Assembly (NCBI GenBank): GCA_964572225.1
Contig: CAZNFR010000016.1
Coordinates: 1 to 54,755, forward strand
DNA length: 54,755 bases
Direction: 5' to 3'
Source: CAZNFR01 sp964572225
GTDB lineage: Bacteria; Bacteroidota; Bacteroidia; Bacteroidales; GCA-2748055
The translations under genes were made by a program, and so were the position numbers. Positions 33,163 through 42,865 of this stretch are shown piece after piece; position 1 is the stretch's first letter, and each line of letters opens with the position of its first letter. The notes beneath the pieces are model-generated. The model was not told the DNA's origin. It saw nothing but the letters and a program-made list of their open reading frames with translations, and ran no database searches.

Positions 33163-33891
33163 GTGAAAAGAACCCTTTACTGGATCACCCTGTTTGCCAT
33201 TGCCATGGCCTTTCTGGAGTCGTCGGTGGTTGTTTATCTCCGGGAGATACTCTATCCTGAAGGATTCCGGTTTCCCCTGAATCCCATTTCGCCCGAACTC
33301 GCGATCACCGAGATCCTCCGGGAAGCAGCAACCCTGGTTATGTTGCTTGCGGTGGGGATTATTGCGGGGAAAACGCCTACACGCAGATTTGGCTGGTTTA
33401 TCTATAGTTTTGGGATCTGGGATATATTCTATTACATTTTTCTTTATCTTTTACTGGGATGGCCGGAGTCTCTGTTAACCTGGGACATTTTGTTCCTGAT
33501 TCCGACCACGTGGACGGGTCCTGTAATTGCACCCGTAGTCCTTTCGGTAGTTATGGTATTCCTTTCTATGACCATCATAGGATTTGCCCAATCGGGGATC
33601 AATGTGGCTATCAAAAACCGGGAATGGGGTCTGTTGATTGCAGGATCCCTGATAGTGATCCTGGCCTTTATCTGGGACTATTCCTCTTTTATTTTTGATC
33701 ATTTTACCCTGGATGAACTCATCCACCTCACCGGCAAAAAGGCCTTATACGATCTGGGAATGCAATACATTCCCGGGTCGTTTAACTGGTTTCTTTTCTC
33801 GCTTGGAATGAGTGTTATTTTGTCTGGCATCGCCTGGTATTATTACCGAATGTGGAAAACCAGGAAAGAGGCGTTAATTGCGGAAGGTTAA
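33163..33891 (+). CDS. Polytopic membrane protein of unknown function
   Basis: 242 residues with six or seven hydrophobic segments (about 5-25, 50-68, 78-98, 105-130, 150-170, 205-228). Start is GTG 33163. Charged loops are few, with a polar segment HLTGKKALYDLGMQ before the last helix and a basic C-terminus (RMWKTRKEA). No transporter or enzyme signature recognised. It follows the GH9 terminator and is separately transcribed. Confidence 0.65.
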   Translation: MKRTLYWITLFAIAMAFLESSVVVYLREILYPEGFRFPLNPISPELAITEILREAATLVMLLAVGIIAGKTPTRRFGWFIYSFGIWDIFYYIFLYLLLGWPESLLTWDILFLIPTTWTGPVIAPVVLSVVMVFLSMTIIGFAQSGINVAIKNREWGLLIAGSLIVILAFIWDYSSFIFDHFTLDELIHLTGKKALYDLGMQYIPGSFNWFLFSLGMSVILSGIAWYYYRMWKTRKEALIAEG

Positions 33892-34001
33892 TGCGAAACC
33901 TGAAAAAAAATCTCTTAAATTTCATGGATAAAAAACGGAGTTAATACCAAACCAGATTTAAAGAAATACGTTACATAAACAACTAAAAGTAAATCTTAAC
34001 T

Positions 34002-34925
34002 ATGGAAAGCAGAAGGAAATTCATAAGGCAGGCCGGGCTTATGACTGCAGGAGCAGCGTTAATTCCGGGCATTGCCTGTAAATCCAACACTCAAAAACAG
34101 GCTCAGGATACGGAGCCAACCGATATGGACTCAAAAAAAGACATTGGAATTCAAATTTATACACTCAGGGATCAGATTGCGGAAAGTCTTGAAAAAACCC
34201 TGGAACGGGTAGCAGAGATCGGTTATAGCTGGATCGAAGCTTACGGTTATGAAAACCGGAAAATTCTGGGAACCCCCCCCCAGGAATTTAAAAAGCTGAT
34301 CAATGACCTGGGGATGACTCTGCCGAGTATTCATTCGGTTACGGAGGTTTCGTCGGGTGAAGGAAAATCTGCCATTCTGGATTCCATGCGGGTAACGGTG
34401 GAAGATGCGAAAACAGCCGGTGCAAAATACCTGGTTTATGCTTTCCTCAAGCCAGAAGAAAGGGAATCGATGGACGACTATAAACGCCATGCGGAGCTCT
34501 TCAACGGATTTGGCGAAATTTGCCATGACGCCGGTATTCAGTTTGCTTATCATAATCACGATTTTGAATTTATCAATTTTGATGGGCAACTCCCATACGA
34601 TTACCTTCTTCAAAATACCGATCCTGAATTGGTTAAAATGGAGCTCGATATTTATTGGATAACCAAGGGCGGATATGATCCGGTTGAATACTTTAATAAC
34701 TATCCAGGTCGTTTTGAATTGTGGCATGTAAAGGATATGGAAGCCGGTGAGGAACAATTTTTTGCAGAAGTGGGCGAAGGAATAATCGACTTTAACCGGG
34801 TTTTTGATGCCCGGGAAAAAGCAGGAATGAAATATTTCTTTGTTGAACAGGACCAGAGCAGAAGGAATCCTCTGGAAAGCATTGAAATGAGCTGGAAGTA
34901 TCTGAATTCCGCAAAGTACGTTTAG
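34002..34925 (+). CDS. Sugar phosphate isomerase/epimerase-like TIM barrel, exported
   Basis: 307 residues. The N-terminus has a twin-arginine motif (SRRKFIRQAG, R4-R5) and also a lipobox-like GIAC at Cys26, so it is probably a Tat-exported lipoprotein. The rest is an AP-endonuclease-2-type TIM barrel: IGIQIYTLRDQI, YSWIEAYGY, FAYHNHDFEF (metal-binding His), MELDIYWITKGGYD, LWHVKD and FVEQDQS. Acidic and His residues on strand ends fit a divalent-metal sugar isomerase or 3-keto-sugar-processing enzyme. Periplasmic relatives are common in Bacteroidota carbohydrate loci. Confidence 0.85.
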   Translation: MESRRKFIRQAGLMTAGAALIPGIACKSNTQKQAQDTEPTDMDSKKDIGIQIYTLRDQIAESLEKTLERVAEIGYSWIEAYGYENRKILGTPPQEFKKLINDLGMTLPSIHSVTEVSSGEGKSAILDSMRVTVEDAKTAGAKYLVYAFLKPEERESMDDYKRHAELFNGFGEICHDAGIQFAYHNHDFEFINFDGQLPYDYLLQNTDPELVKMELDIYWITKGGYDPVEYFNNYPGRFELWHVKDMEAGEEQFFAEVGEGIIDFNRVFDAREKAGMKYFFVEQDQSRRNPLESIEMSWKYLNSAKYV

Positions 34926-35016
34926 TAGCAATCCGGAAAAAAGATTTCAGCTTTGTTTTATGTTTAAAATTATATCTTTTTTTCTTGCGTGAAGTAAACA
35001 TGAAATTGAAAAAAAA

Positions 35017-35024
35017 TATATTTG
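35017..35024 (+). promoter_or_regulatory. Putative -7 element
   Basis: TATATTTG matches TAnnTTTG exactly, 46 bases before the ATG at 35071. Surroundings are very A/T-rich. Confidence 0.4.
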
Positions 35025-35070
35025 CCAATTAAAAAAACGATAAAAAGAACACTATTACCGAGCACGACTT

Positions 35071-35439
35071 ATGAAATTGTATAGTTTAAACTCAAAGCTG
35101 GATTTCGGAGATTACAAAGGAAAGACCCTGCAGGAAGTTTTTGCAAAGGATCCGGAATATATCGAAGAGTGTATACTTGATAATACGAATTTTTGCTTCA
35201 ACCCCTCGATTGTGGAATCACTTGAAGATTCAAATCCGGAATTTGCGTTTTCTGAGGAGGCGGTAAACAAGCTGGATGAGAAATTTGAGATTTACGAGGA
35301 CCAGGAAAATGATTTTGAGGATGCGGAAGATTTCGATCCTGATGATCTTAAGAACCTGGGCATCCCGGACGAGATGGACGATGATTTCGATGACTTTGAT
35401 GAAGGAGAAGGGTATTACGATGATGGTTTTAACTTCTGA
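35071..35439 (+). CDS. Small protein with ExoX-C-like domain and acidic tail
   Basis: 122 residues. Residues 8-45 (LDFGDYKGKTLQEVFAKDP then EYIEECI) match the small domain found at the C-terminus of exodeoxyribonuclease X and related proteins (pattern F-G-x-Y-K-G-x-T-L-x-E-V-x-x-x-D-P-x-Y). From about 65 onward the chain is almost all Asp/Glu with some Phe/Tyr (for example DEMDDDFDDFDEGEGYY). No nuclease domain is fused. It could be a nucleic-acid mimic or modulator, but that is speculation. Confidence 0.6.
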   Translation: MKLYSLNSKLDFGDYKGKTLQEVFAKDPEYIEECILDNTNFCFNPSIVESLEDSNPEFAFSEEAVNKLDEKFEIYEDQENDFEDAEDFDPDDLKNLGIPDEMDDDFDDFDEGEGYYDDGFNF

Positions 35440-35544
35440 TCGGATTTCCCGGCTCCTGATTATGGCCTGAAATCACAACCGCTCAATAACCACAAATTTT
35501 TCATTCAGGCTAAACAAAAAAAAGTAAGATCTTGTTAGCAGCAT

Positions 35545-36225
35545 ATGAACTTTCTGGCCACAGACACCTACGCAGATATTTTTGGGATTAGGGTTTTAGA
35601 ACCTGTAACTGTACTTACCGACCTGTTGGTTAGTGCGGTTTGTTTCTATGCATTCGTCAGGTTGAAGAAGATTCATTTCCCGGGTCTCCATAACCGGTAT
35701 TTTAACTGGTTCTTTCTTACCATGGGGTTGGCGACGGCACTTGGCGGACTTATAGGTCATGGGTTTATTTATTTACTCAGTTTTGGCTGGAAACTTCCGG
35801 GGTGGTTAACCAGCATGCTTTCCATATCCCTTCTTGAACGAGCATCGATCCAGTATGCTAAGCCTCTGGTAAGTCCCAGGCTTCGAAAATTTATGGATTG
35901 GGCTAACATTATTGAGCTTCTTATATTCATGGTTCTCACTTTTTCAACCCTGAATTTTAGATTTGTTGAGATCCATTCGGCCTTCGGACTCCTGGTGGTA
36001 AATACTCCTCTTCATCTCTACGTTTACTGGAAGACCCGAAGTCCGGCCAGTAAACTCATGCTCATTGGAATCGCCTTTGCCATGATCTCGGCTTTGGTTT
36101 TTATGAATGAAGTCACGTTTCACCGCTGGTTCAATTACCTGGATCTCTCCCACACCCTCATGGCCTTTGGTGCTTATTTCTTTTTCCGGGCCGGTCTCAA
36201 GTTTAAGTTGCCTTTGGGGAGTTGA
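35545..36225 (+). CDS. Seven-helix membrane protein (DUF6962-like)
   Basis: 226 residues with about seven hydrophobic segments. Conserved-looking polar residues sit inside or next to helices: GLIGHGFIYLL, EIHSAFG, NEVTFHRWFNYLDLSHTLMA. The His/Asp/Ser set near the last helices resembles the metal-binding pattern of the CREST superfamily (ceramidase-like hydrolases) and of the Bacteroidota family I remember as DUF6962. The family assignment is tentative. Lies just upstream of the SusC promoter. Confidence 0.5.
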   Translation: MNFLATDTYADIFGIRVLEPVTVLTDLLVSAVCFYAFVRLKKIHFPGLHNRYFNWFFLTMGLATALGGLIGHGFIYLLSFGWKLPGWLTSMLSISLLERASIQYAKPLVSPRLRKFMDWANIIELLIFMVLTFSTLNFRFVEIHSAFGLLVVNTPLHLYVYWKTRSPASKLMLIGIAFAMISALVFMNEVTFHRWFNYLDLSHTLMAFGAYFFFRAGLKFKLPLGS

Positions 36226-36250
36226 GTTTCCTGGGTTTTTCATATATTTG
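36222..36250 (+). promoter_or_regulatory. Putative promoter of the SusC/SusD locus
   Basis: TTG at 36222-36224 and TATATTTG at 36243-36250, separated by 18 bases, closely match the Bacteroidota arrangement TTG-N19-21-TAnnTTTG. The ATG of susC-like gene is at 36284. No sigma/anti-sigma or hybrid two-component regulator gene is adjacent. Confidence 0.5.
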
Positions 36251-36283
36251 ATGAATAACAGCTAAAACTATTAACTCTTTCCT

Positions 36284-39200
36284 ATGAAAAGATTAACTTC
36301 ACTAAGGAGGAGGATAATTCTGATCTTTCCTCTTTTATTTACGGCTACCTTTCTGTTTTCCCAGGTAAAAGAGATCAACGGTGTTATTTTGGATGCCCAA
36401 AACCGGGATCCGGTGATCGGTGCCACGGTAAAACTTGCAGGAACCACTACCGGTACCATTACTGACAATGCGGGAAATTTTATCCTGAGTGCAGGGCCTG
36501 ACGATGTGCTTGAGATATCCTTTGTGGGTTATGAGAATGCAGAGGTGAGTGTAGATGATCAGGTCTATTTCGAAATTTTCCTTTCGGTTGATCTTACCGA
36601 ACTTGAAGAGATCGTGGTGGTTGGATACGGGGTTCAGAAAAAGGAAGATCTCACAGGGTCGGTTGCTGTGGTTGACGTGGACGAAATGACCAAATCAAAT
36701 TTCAGCACTTTTGACAAGGCGCTTCAGGGCAGGGCCGCAGGGGTTCATGTGTCTAATGTATCGGGGAAACCCGGTGAACTCGCTTCGGTCAAGATCAGAG
36801 GGGTGGGTTCAATCAATCAGTATGCGGAGCCTTTGTATGTTATTGATGGGATTCCGGCCGATGAGAGTGCTCTCCGGATCCTGAATCCAAATGATATCGA
36901 ATCTACCCAGGTTTTAAAAGATGCGTCTGCAACAGCTATTTATGGCGCCAGAGGTGCAAACGGGGTAATTATAATCAATACAAAAAAGGGAAATTCAGAA
37001 GGAATACTGGTAAATTTTAGCGCCACCACCTCAATTTCTACCATGCCCCGCACCTTTGACATGATGAACGCTGATGAATATACGGAGTACATGGAAATTG
37101 TTTACGGTAACTACCTTTCCAAGTACCCTGGTAATCCCAATACCTATAGAAATGTTTATTCAGATTCGGCAAGGGCTGCCAATAATAACCTTGGGACCGA
37201 TACAAACTGGCAGGAGGAGATGACCCAAACCGGGATCAATCATAATTATAACCTGAGTGTTTCCGGGGGAAATGAAAGGTCAAGGTATTACATCAGCGGA
37301 AATTACACCAATGAAGAAGGTGTGATCATCGATACGGATCTGGAGCGGTTCAGTCTTCGTGCAAACTCGGAATTTAATCTTTCGGACCGGATAACCATTG
37401 GGGAATCTATCGGTGTAAGCAGGCTGAATGTAAACGATGAAAGCCATCTGACCAATTTCAATTCGCTTCTGGTCGCAACCATTGCCTCTCCCTATATGCC
37501 CCTTTACGATGAGAATGCCACAGGGGGGTTCGGAGGGCCAACCGACACACTTACAGGAAATAATGAAAGAACCAATCCGGTCGCAGAACAACTTCTGAAC
37601 CGGAACGATTATTTTGAAAACCGGATAATGTCTTCGGTTTTCGCCAATATTGAAATTCTCAAAGGGTTTACGTATGAATTAAAGTTGGGATATAATCTTT
37701 GGAGCACTCAAACCACGCAATGGTCGCCGGAATATACCCTGGGAAACCTCAGGTTAAGGGATAATGCCCGGTCCAAACTGGACGAAAGAAACAGTTATAA
37801 TACGGAGTTAAACTTTACGAACATTCTCAGGTACGAGAATAACCTGGGAAACCACAATTTCGGTCTTATGGCAGCTTACGAAATTGCCGATATGCAGTGG
37901 GAATATATAAATGCAGTGGGAAATGATATTGTCACCCCGGATCTCCCGGTTCTTGATCAGGCCGAAACGGCCACGGCAACTACCGGAGGAAAGGAGGAAC
38001 ACAAACTCGAATCCTATCTTGCCAGGTTAAACTACGACTATTTGGGAAAATACCTGCTAACGGCAAGTGTCAGGGTCGATGGTTCCACCCGCTTTGGGCC
38101 CCTGGGCGGCAGGTATGGCACCTTCCCCTCCTTCTCTGCAGGATGGAAACTGAATGAGGACTTCCTGAGAAACAGCAGATGGATCAACCTGCTGAAAGTG
38201 CGAGCCGGATGGGGGCAGACCGGAAATGAAAACCTACTGGATTACTGGTATTTTGCCTTGTTGGATCCCCCTATTAACAGTCGGTATACCTTTGGGGTAA
38301 ACCAGGATCTCTATCTTTCATCGGTAGCAACGTCTTTTCAAAGCAATCCCTACATAAAATGGGAAGCTGCTGAAATGATAAACCTTGGAGTGGATTTAAA
38401 TGCATTTGCGAACCGTTTGCAGGTGACCGCCGAATACTATGTGAAAAATCAAAGGGATATGCTTGTTCAGAAGTCCATATCTACTACCTTTGGTAAGTAC
38501 GTAGCCTACGGTCCAACCACGACCGTTGCATCCTGGGCCAATATTGGACGGGTTCAAAATCGTGGTTTTGAATTTAACGGAAGCTGGAGAAAACTTGAAG
38601 GGGATTTTAATTATACGGTGTCGCTCAATTTCTCTACCATGAAGAATGAAGTTATGGATCTGGGAGAGAGCGATGATATCTTCCGGTCTTATACCATCAC
38701 CACCGAGGGGCATACCATTGGTAGTTTTTATGGACATGTTGCAGAAAGAATACTTCAGGAAGATGATTTTCTGAAGGATGAAGAGGGCAATCTCGTAGTA
38801 AACAGCAGCGGTGAATATACTTTACTTCACGCAGAACAGGAGTCAGGCACTTCACCGGGCGACATTAAATTCAAGGACCTTAATAACGACGGGGTAATTA
38901 ACGACCTGGACCGGACCATAATCGGGAAGTCACTTCCTGATTTTGTTTATGGGTTTAATTTTGATGCCAGCTGGAAAGGTTTTGATTTTATGCTTTTCCT
39001 TCAGGGTATGCAAAACATGCAGGTATATTCGGACCACCTTTCCAGGATCAGTCTGGGCACCGACCGGTATGGAAAGGATGAGAATAAGCTGGTTTCGGTT
39101 CTTGATACCTACTGGAGTCCGGAGAATCCAACCAATGAACAAACCCGGGCTAACGTGATCGATGAAAATCTCAATGCAAGAATTTCTTCCTGGTTTATCA

Positions 39201-39445
39201 AGGACGCTTCCTTTCTCAGGATCAAAACCCTTCAGCTCGGCTACCGGTTTCCTGAGACCCTGGCCCGGCGCTTAATGCTTGAATCCCTGAGAGTATATGC
39301 CAGTGTGAATAATCTTTATACATTCACTCAATATGAAGGATACGATCCTGAGATCGGAAGCAAGGATCCCCTGGTTGCGGGAATAGATTTCGGATATTAT
39401 CCCATCCCAAGGATTTACATGTTTGGGATTCAGTTAAATTTTTAA
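36284..39445 (+). CDS. SusC/RagA-family TonB-dependent outer-membrane transporter
   Basis: 1053 residues. Signal peptide to about 26; CarboxypepD_reg-like domain (about 30-105, INGVILDAQNRDPVIGATV); TonB-box-like EEIVVVGYG (about 108-116); plug with LYVIDGIP and LKDASATAIYGARGANGVI; then the 22-strand barrel ending YMFGIQLNF. It imports oligosaccharides across the outer membrane with energy from TonB. It pairs with the SusD gene 12 bases downstream and heads a sulfatase-rich locus, so the cargo is probably an oligosaccharide from a sulfated glycan. No N-terminal STN signalling domain, so it does not itself act as a trans-envelope signal receptor. Confidence 0.95.
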   Translation: MKRLTSLRRRIILIFPLLFTATFLFSQVKEINGVILDAQNRDPVIGATVKLAGTTTGTITDNAGNFILSAGPDDVLEISFVGYENAEVSVDDQVYFEIFLSVDLTELEEIVVVGYGVQKKEDLTGSVAVVDVDEMTKSNFSTFDKALQGRAAGVHVSNVSGKPGELASVKIRGVGSINQYAEPLYVIDGIPADESALRILNPNDIESTQVLKDASATAIYGARGANGVIIINTKKGNSEGILVNFSATTSISTMPRTFDMMNADEYTEYMEIVYGNYLSKYPGNPNTYRNVYSDSARAANNNLGTDTNWQEEMTQTGINHNYNLSVSGGNERSRYYISGNYTNEEGVIIDTDLERFSLRANSEFNLSDRITIGESIGVSRLNVNDESHLTNFNSLLVATIASPYMPLYDENATGGFGGPTDTLTGNNERTNPVAEQLLNRNDYFENRIMSSVFANIEILKGFTYELKLGYNLWSTQTTQWSPEYTLGNLRLRDNARSKLDERNSYNTELNFTNILRYENNLGNHNFGLMAAYEIADMQWEYINAVGNDIVTPDLPVLDQAETATATTGGKEEHKLESYLARLNYDYLGKYLLTASVRVDGSTRFGPLGGRYGTFPSFSAGWKLNEDFLRNSRWINLLKVRAGWGQTGNENLLDYWYFALLDPPINSRYTFGVNQDLYLSSVATSFQSNPYIKWEAAEMINLGVDLNAFANRLQVTAEYYVKNQRDMLVQKSISTTFGKYVAYGPTTTVASWANIGRVQNRGFEFNGSWRKLEGDFNYTVSLNFSTMKNEVMDLGESDDIFRSYTITTEGHTIGSFYGHVAERILQEDDFLKDEEGNLVVNSSGEYTLLHAEQESGTSPGDIKFKDLNNDGVINDLDRTIIGKSLPDFVYGFNFDASWKGFDFMLFLQGMQNMQVYSDHLSRISLGTDRYGKDENKLVSVLDTYWSPENPTNEQTRANVIDENLNARISSWFIKDASFLRIKTLQLGYRFPETLARRLMLESLRVYASVNNLYTFTQYEGYDPEIGSKDPLVAGIDFGYYPIPRIYMFGIQLNF

Positions 39446-39457
39446 TCTGTTTCAACC

Positions 39458-41011
39458 ATGAACTCTAAGATAGCAATTATAATAACGGTTTTTGTTTTCT
39501 TTTCCTCCGGTTGTGGTGAGGAATACCTTGATATTGAACCCAAAAACAATTTAACTGAGGCTGCCTTCTATAAGACCCGGGATCATGCCATTCAGGCGAT
39601 AACCTCGGCTTACGATCCTTTGAAGCATCCCGGAGGGTTTAACGTGAACTTTTTCTTTGTTTTTACCACCTTTAGCGACAGGGGGGTTCATGAGCAGGCA
39701 AGCTGGAATTTGTTTAACATCAGTTCTGCCGAGCCCAGGGCCCTGGAGATCTTTACCTATCTCTACAAGGGAATTTACCGGGCCAATCTGGCTCTTGAAA
39801 AAATCCCCCCGATCGAGATGGATGAGGACTTGAAATTGCGGCTGCTGGCAGAGGCGAAATTCCTGCGGGGTTTGTATCATTTTTATGCAGCTTCTGTTTT
39901 TAACAGGCCTCCGTTTATTGATTATGTTCCTAAGGATGTGAATATCCAGTACGAAAATGCCAGTCGTGAAACATTGTTGGAAGGGATCACCAAAGATCTG
40001 CGTGAAGCCGCCGAAGATCTGCCCGCCGAATATGGTCCGGCCGATAAAGGACGGGCTACCAAAGGGGCAGCCTGGGGCATGCTCGGACGAACCTTCACCT
40101 ACTGGCAACAATGGGATAGTGCGAAACATTACCTATTGAAGGTGAGGGACCTTTCCGACCAGGGTATCCACGGTTTAATCCAGCCTCTGGGAAATCATCC
40201 AAAGGACTGGATCTATGCCTATGCATGTAATTTTGCAGCCATAGACCTGATATCTCCTTCAGGAAATACCTACCCTTCAGAAAATAACAAAGAATCCCTT
40301 TTTGAGATACAGTTTCACTACGGTGGCTGGGAAGAGTGGGAAGGCGGCTGGCAGGCAGACGGATCCATTACCTGTCTTTATTTCGGACCTGATGGCTACA
40401 AGAACCTGATCCCGACCGTAGAATACGTGAATGAATTTGAATCGGCTCCGGAATCCCATCCGGCCGGACTCTCCTTTGATCCCAGACGGTACGCCACAAT
40501 ATACGAACCGGGGGATACCATCGTTTACCTTCCTGAGACAGGGAATCCACCGCGTGCATGGCAGGCCAATCTGCACACCAATGTGGGGATCACCCAGGGT
40601 TATGGATGGCAGAAATATTTTTACCCATCCCATTTCAGTAATAACGGTCCCACCAATCTCAAACTCATGCGTTATTCGGATGTATTGCTGCTTTTGGCTG
40701 AAGCCGAATATCACCTTAACGGAAGTACACAACTAGCATTGGAATGCATCAATGAGGTAAGGGAACGCGTCGGACTTGAACCTCTCACCACTGTCACTCC
40801 TGAAGCCATAATTCATGAAAGGGATGTGGAGTTTGGTTTTGAATGGCAGCGGTTCTTTGACCTGGTCCGCTGGAGTCTTTTACCCGATCCATGGGTTAAT
40901 CCCGAGGACATGATGGAGGGATTCCGGGCAGGAAAGAACGAATATTTACCCCTGCCCATTTACGAAATAAACCTTTCCGGAGGAAAACTGCAGCAAAATC
41001 CTGGCTGGTAG
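39458..41011 (+). CDS. SusD/RagB-family surface glycan-binding lipoprotein
   Basis: 517 residues with lipobox SSGC (Cys near 19) followed by GEEYLDIEP, an acidic stretch of the type that directs Bacteroidota lipoproteins to the surface. TPR-like helices carry the usual marks: AFYKTRDHAIQAI, LRLLAEAKFLRGLYHF, ATKGAAWGMLGRTF, LMRYSDVLLLLAEAEY, and the C-terminal INEVRERVG and ERDVEFGFEWQRFFDLVRW. It caps the SusC barrel and presents oligosaccharide. Transcribed with the SusC gene. Confidence 0.95.
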   Translation: MNSKIAIIITVFVFFSSGCGEEYLDIEPKNNLTEAAFYKTRDHAIQAITSAYDPLKHPGGFNVNFFFVFTTFSDRGVHEQASWNLFNISSAEPRALEIFTYLYKGIYRANLALEKIPPIEMDEDLKLRLLAEAKFLRGLYHFYAASVFNRPPFIDYVPKDVNIQYENASRETLLEGITKDLREAAEDLPAEYGPADKGRATKGAAWGMLGRTFTYWQQWDSAKHYLLKVRDLSDQGIHGLIQPLGNHPKDWIYAYACNFAAIDLISPSGNTYPSENNKESLFEIQFHYGGWEEWEGGWQADGSITCLYFGPDGYKNLIPTVEYVNEFESAPESHPAGLSFDPRRYATIYEPGDTIVYLPETGNPPRAWQANLHTNVGITQGYGWQKYFYPSHFSNNGPTNLKLMRYSDVLLLLAEAEYHLNGSTQLALECINEVRERVGLEPLTTVTPEAIIHERDVEFGFEWQRFFDLVRWSLLPDPWVNPEDMMEGFRAGKNEYLPLPIYEINLSGGKLQQNPGW

Positions 41012-41023
41012 GCTCAGGAAAAC

Positions 41024-41031
41024 TATCTTTG
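41024..41031 (+). promoter_or_regulatory. Possible internal -7 element before the first sulfatase
   Basis: TATCTTTG matches TAnnTTTG, 51 bases before ATG 41083. It is just after the SusD stop, so the sulfatases may have an extra promoter. No -33 element seen. Confidence 0.3.
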
Positions 41032-41082
41032 TACAGCAGGGGGGCTTTCCCTTGCAGATTAAATAACTATCTATCATTTACT

Positions 41083-42801
41083 ATGAATTTTCTTAACAAG
41101 AAGTCAAATATCTTTCTGGCATCCCTGGCAGTACTTGGAAGTTGTCAGACAAACCACAGCAGCGAAGAAAACTCCGCACCGAACATAATCCTGATTATGG
41201 CCGATGATGTAGCTCCTGAGCACTTTGGATGCTACGGAGGCAAACTTCCAACACCAAACATCGACGAACTTGCCTCACAGGGGATGGTTTTTAACCGGGC
41301 CTATGCCGTATCGGCAGCCTGTACACCCAGTCGTTACAGCGTTATGACCGGCCAGTTTCCCGGCAGGAGTATGGGAGAAGAGTTTAGATTGGCCGATCCT
41401 CCGGGCGAACCCTACCAAATCTCCTGGAATACCCCGATTGTGGAAGAAAATATAACCCTCCATGAGGTATTGAATGAAGCGGGCTATTTTACAGGTTATG
41501 TCGGAAAGTTTCACATTGGTGACCTGGACTTTGATAACCCGGCACGGAATCCGGAAATCCCGGTCTTTGAACCCGGACTTGATCCAGATTCACCTGAATG
41601 TGAGACACTTCTGAAGAGGCACCAATCGGCCATGATCCAAAGAGTCAAGGAACTTACGGGCGCCGATTTTGCCGGATCCATCCAGTGGGAAAATCCCGAA
41701 ACCCTTCCGATCCCGGAGACCCGGCATCATAATCTGGAGTGGTTTACTCAGGGTGTATACGAGTTTCTCGAGGAAACCAATCAATCCACCCCTTTCTTCC
41801 TTCACCTCAATACCACTGCTTACCACGGTCCAAATCATCATACCAGCCTTCTGGCCGACCCCCATTACACTCCTGGCGGAAAAATGCAGGATCCTTACCG
41901 ATTCCATCCGCCCAGATCCACTATATTCGACCGGCTTTTGGAGATGGGCCTCGACACAAGTACAAACGTACCCGATCATATCCGGCATTATAATACCGGA
42001 ATACTCTACCTTGATGATCAGATAGGTGCCATCACCGAAATGCTGCGGGAAATTCATAAAATTGAGAATACCCTGATCATTGTCACTGCAGATCATGCCA
42101 TCGAACCGGGTAAATCAACCTGTTATGAACGAGGAGTACGAGTGCCATTTGTGGCCTTCTGGGCAGACAGGATAGAACCGGGTTCCGTAAGCAATGAAAT
42201 GATACAATTCACCGATTTCCTGCCAGGCTTTGCCAGTCTCGCAAAAACCAATCTCCCACAGGACCTTCAATTTGACGGAACCGATTTCTCACCAGCCCTT
42301 TTCAATCAGGATCTTGAAAGAAAATATATCTATTTTGAAGAAGGCTATACCCGTGCCGTTAGCAGTAAAAAATACAAATACATAGCCATGAGATTCCCTG
42401 GTTTCGTGATGGACAGCCTGGAAAAAGGGAAAAGCAACGTGATTACTCACTTTGGATCCAGAATACAGGCTCACGGGCTTATTGCCTCGCGCTATCATGA
42501 AGGATATTTCTCGGCCGATCAACTTTACGATCTTGAGAATGACCCGTGGGAACAGAATAACCTTGCAGCACGTCCGGAATACCAGCCTGTTCTGGAAGAA
42601 ATGAAAAGCGCCCTGAATGGATTCCTTACCGGGCTTGATCCGGATTTCAGGCTTGAAGACACCTCCTTTGTCAGCAACCCTGTTTATATTATGAAAGTAA
42701 AAAATACTCTGGAAACCGGTCTTTCAGCGATCTCCTGGTGGAACCGAAAACTGGATTATCCACCCGACTATTACCCTGTTGCCCGTGAATATTCCAAATA
42801 A
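41083..42801 (+). CDS. Formylglycine-dependent sulfatase, lipoprotein
   Basis: 572 residues. Lipobox VLGSC. Sulfatase motif C-T-P-S-R at Cys80 (AACTPSRYSVMTGQ), the residue converted to formylglycine; metal-binding IILIMADDVAPEHFG at the start; KFHIG and DHAIEPGKS later. The ATG at 41083 gives the signal peptide; the in-frame TTG at 41029 is rejected. Substrate subfamily of S1 sulfatases cannot be told by eye. It removes sulfate esters from glycans in the periplasm or at the surface. It lies between SusD and a second sulfatase in the same orientation. Confidence 0.9.
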   Translation: MNFLNKKSNIFLASLAVLGSCQTNHSSEENSAPNIILIMADDVAPEHFGCYGGKLPTPNIDELASQGMVFNRAYAVSAACTPSRYSVMTGQFPGRSMGEEFRLADPPGEPYQISWNTPIVEENITLHEVLNEAGYFTGYVGKFHIGDLDFDNPARNPEIPVFEPGLDPDSPECETLLKRHQSAMIQRVKELTGADFAGSIQWENPETLPIPETRHHNLEWFTQGVYEFLEETNQSTPFFLHLNTTAYHGPNHHTSLLADPHYTPGGKMQDPYRFHPPRSTIFDRLLEMGLDTSTNVPDHIRHYNTGILYLDDQIGAITEMLREIHKIENTLIIVTADHAIEPGKSTCYERGVRVPFVAFWADRIEPGSVSNEMIQFTDFLPGFASLAKTNLPQDLQFDGTDFSPALFNQDLERKYIYFEEGYTRAVSSKKYKYIAMRFPGFVMDSLEKGKSNVITHFGSRIQAHGLIASRYHEGYFSADQLYDLENDPWEQNNLAARPEYQPVLEEMKSALNGFLTGLDPDFRLEDTSFVSNPVYIMKVKNTLETGLSAISWWNRKLDYPPDYYPVAREYSK

Positions 42802-42865
42802 TGACAGTTTGCAAATTTAGGATCCGATAACAACCTCTGAATAATACTCTGAAAAATAACGTAAA

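Noticed and set aside
41029..41082. TTG start giving 18 extra residues on the first sulfatase
   Set aside because: ATG 41083 begins a proper lipoprotein signal; the TTG overlaps a promoter-like TATCTTTG.
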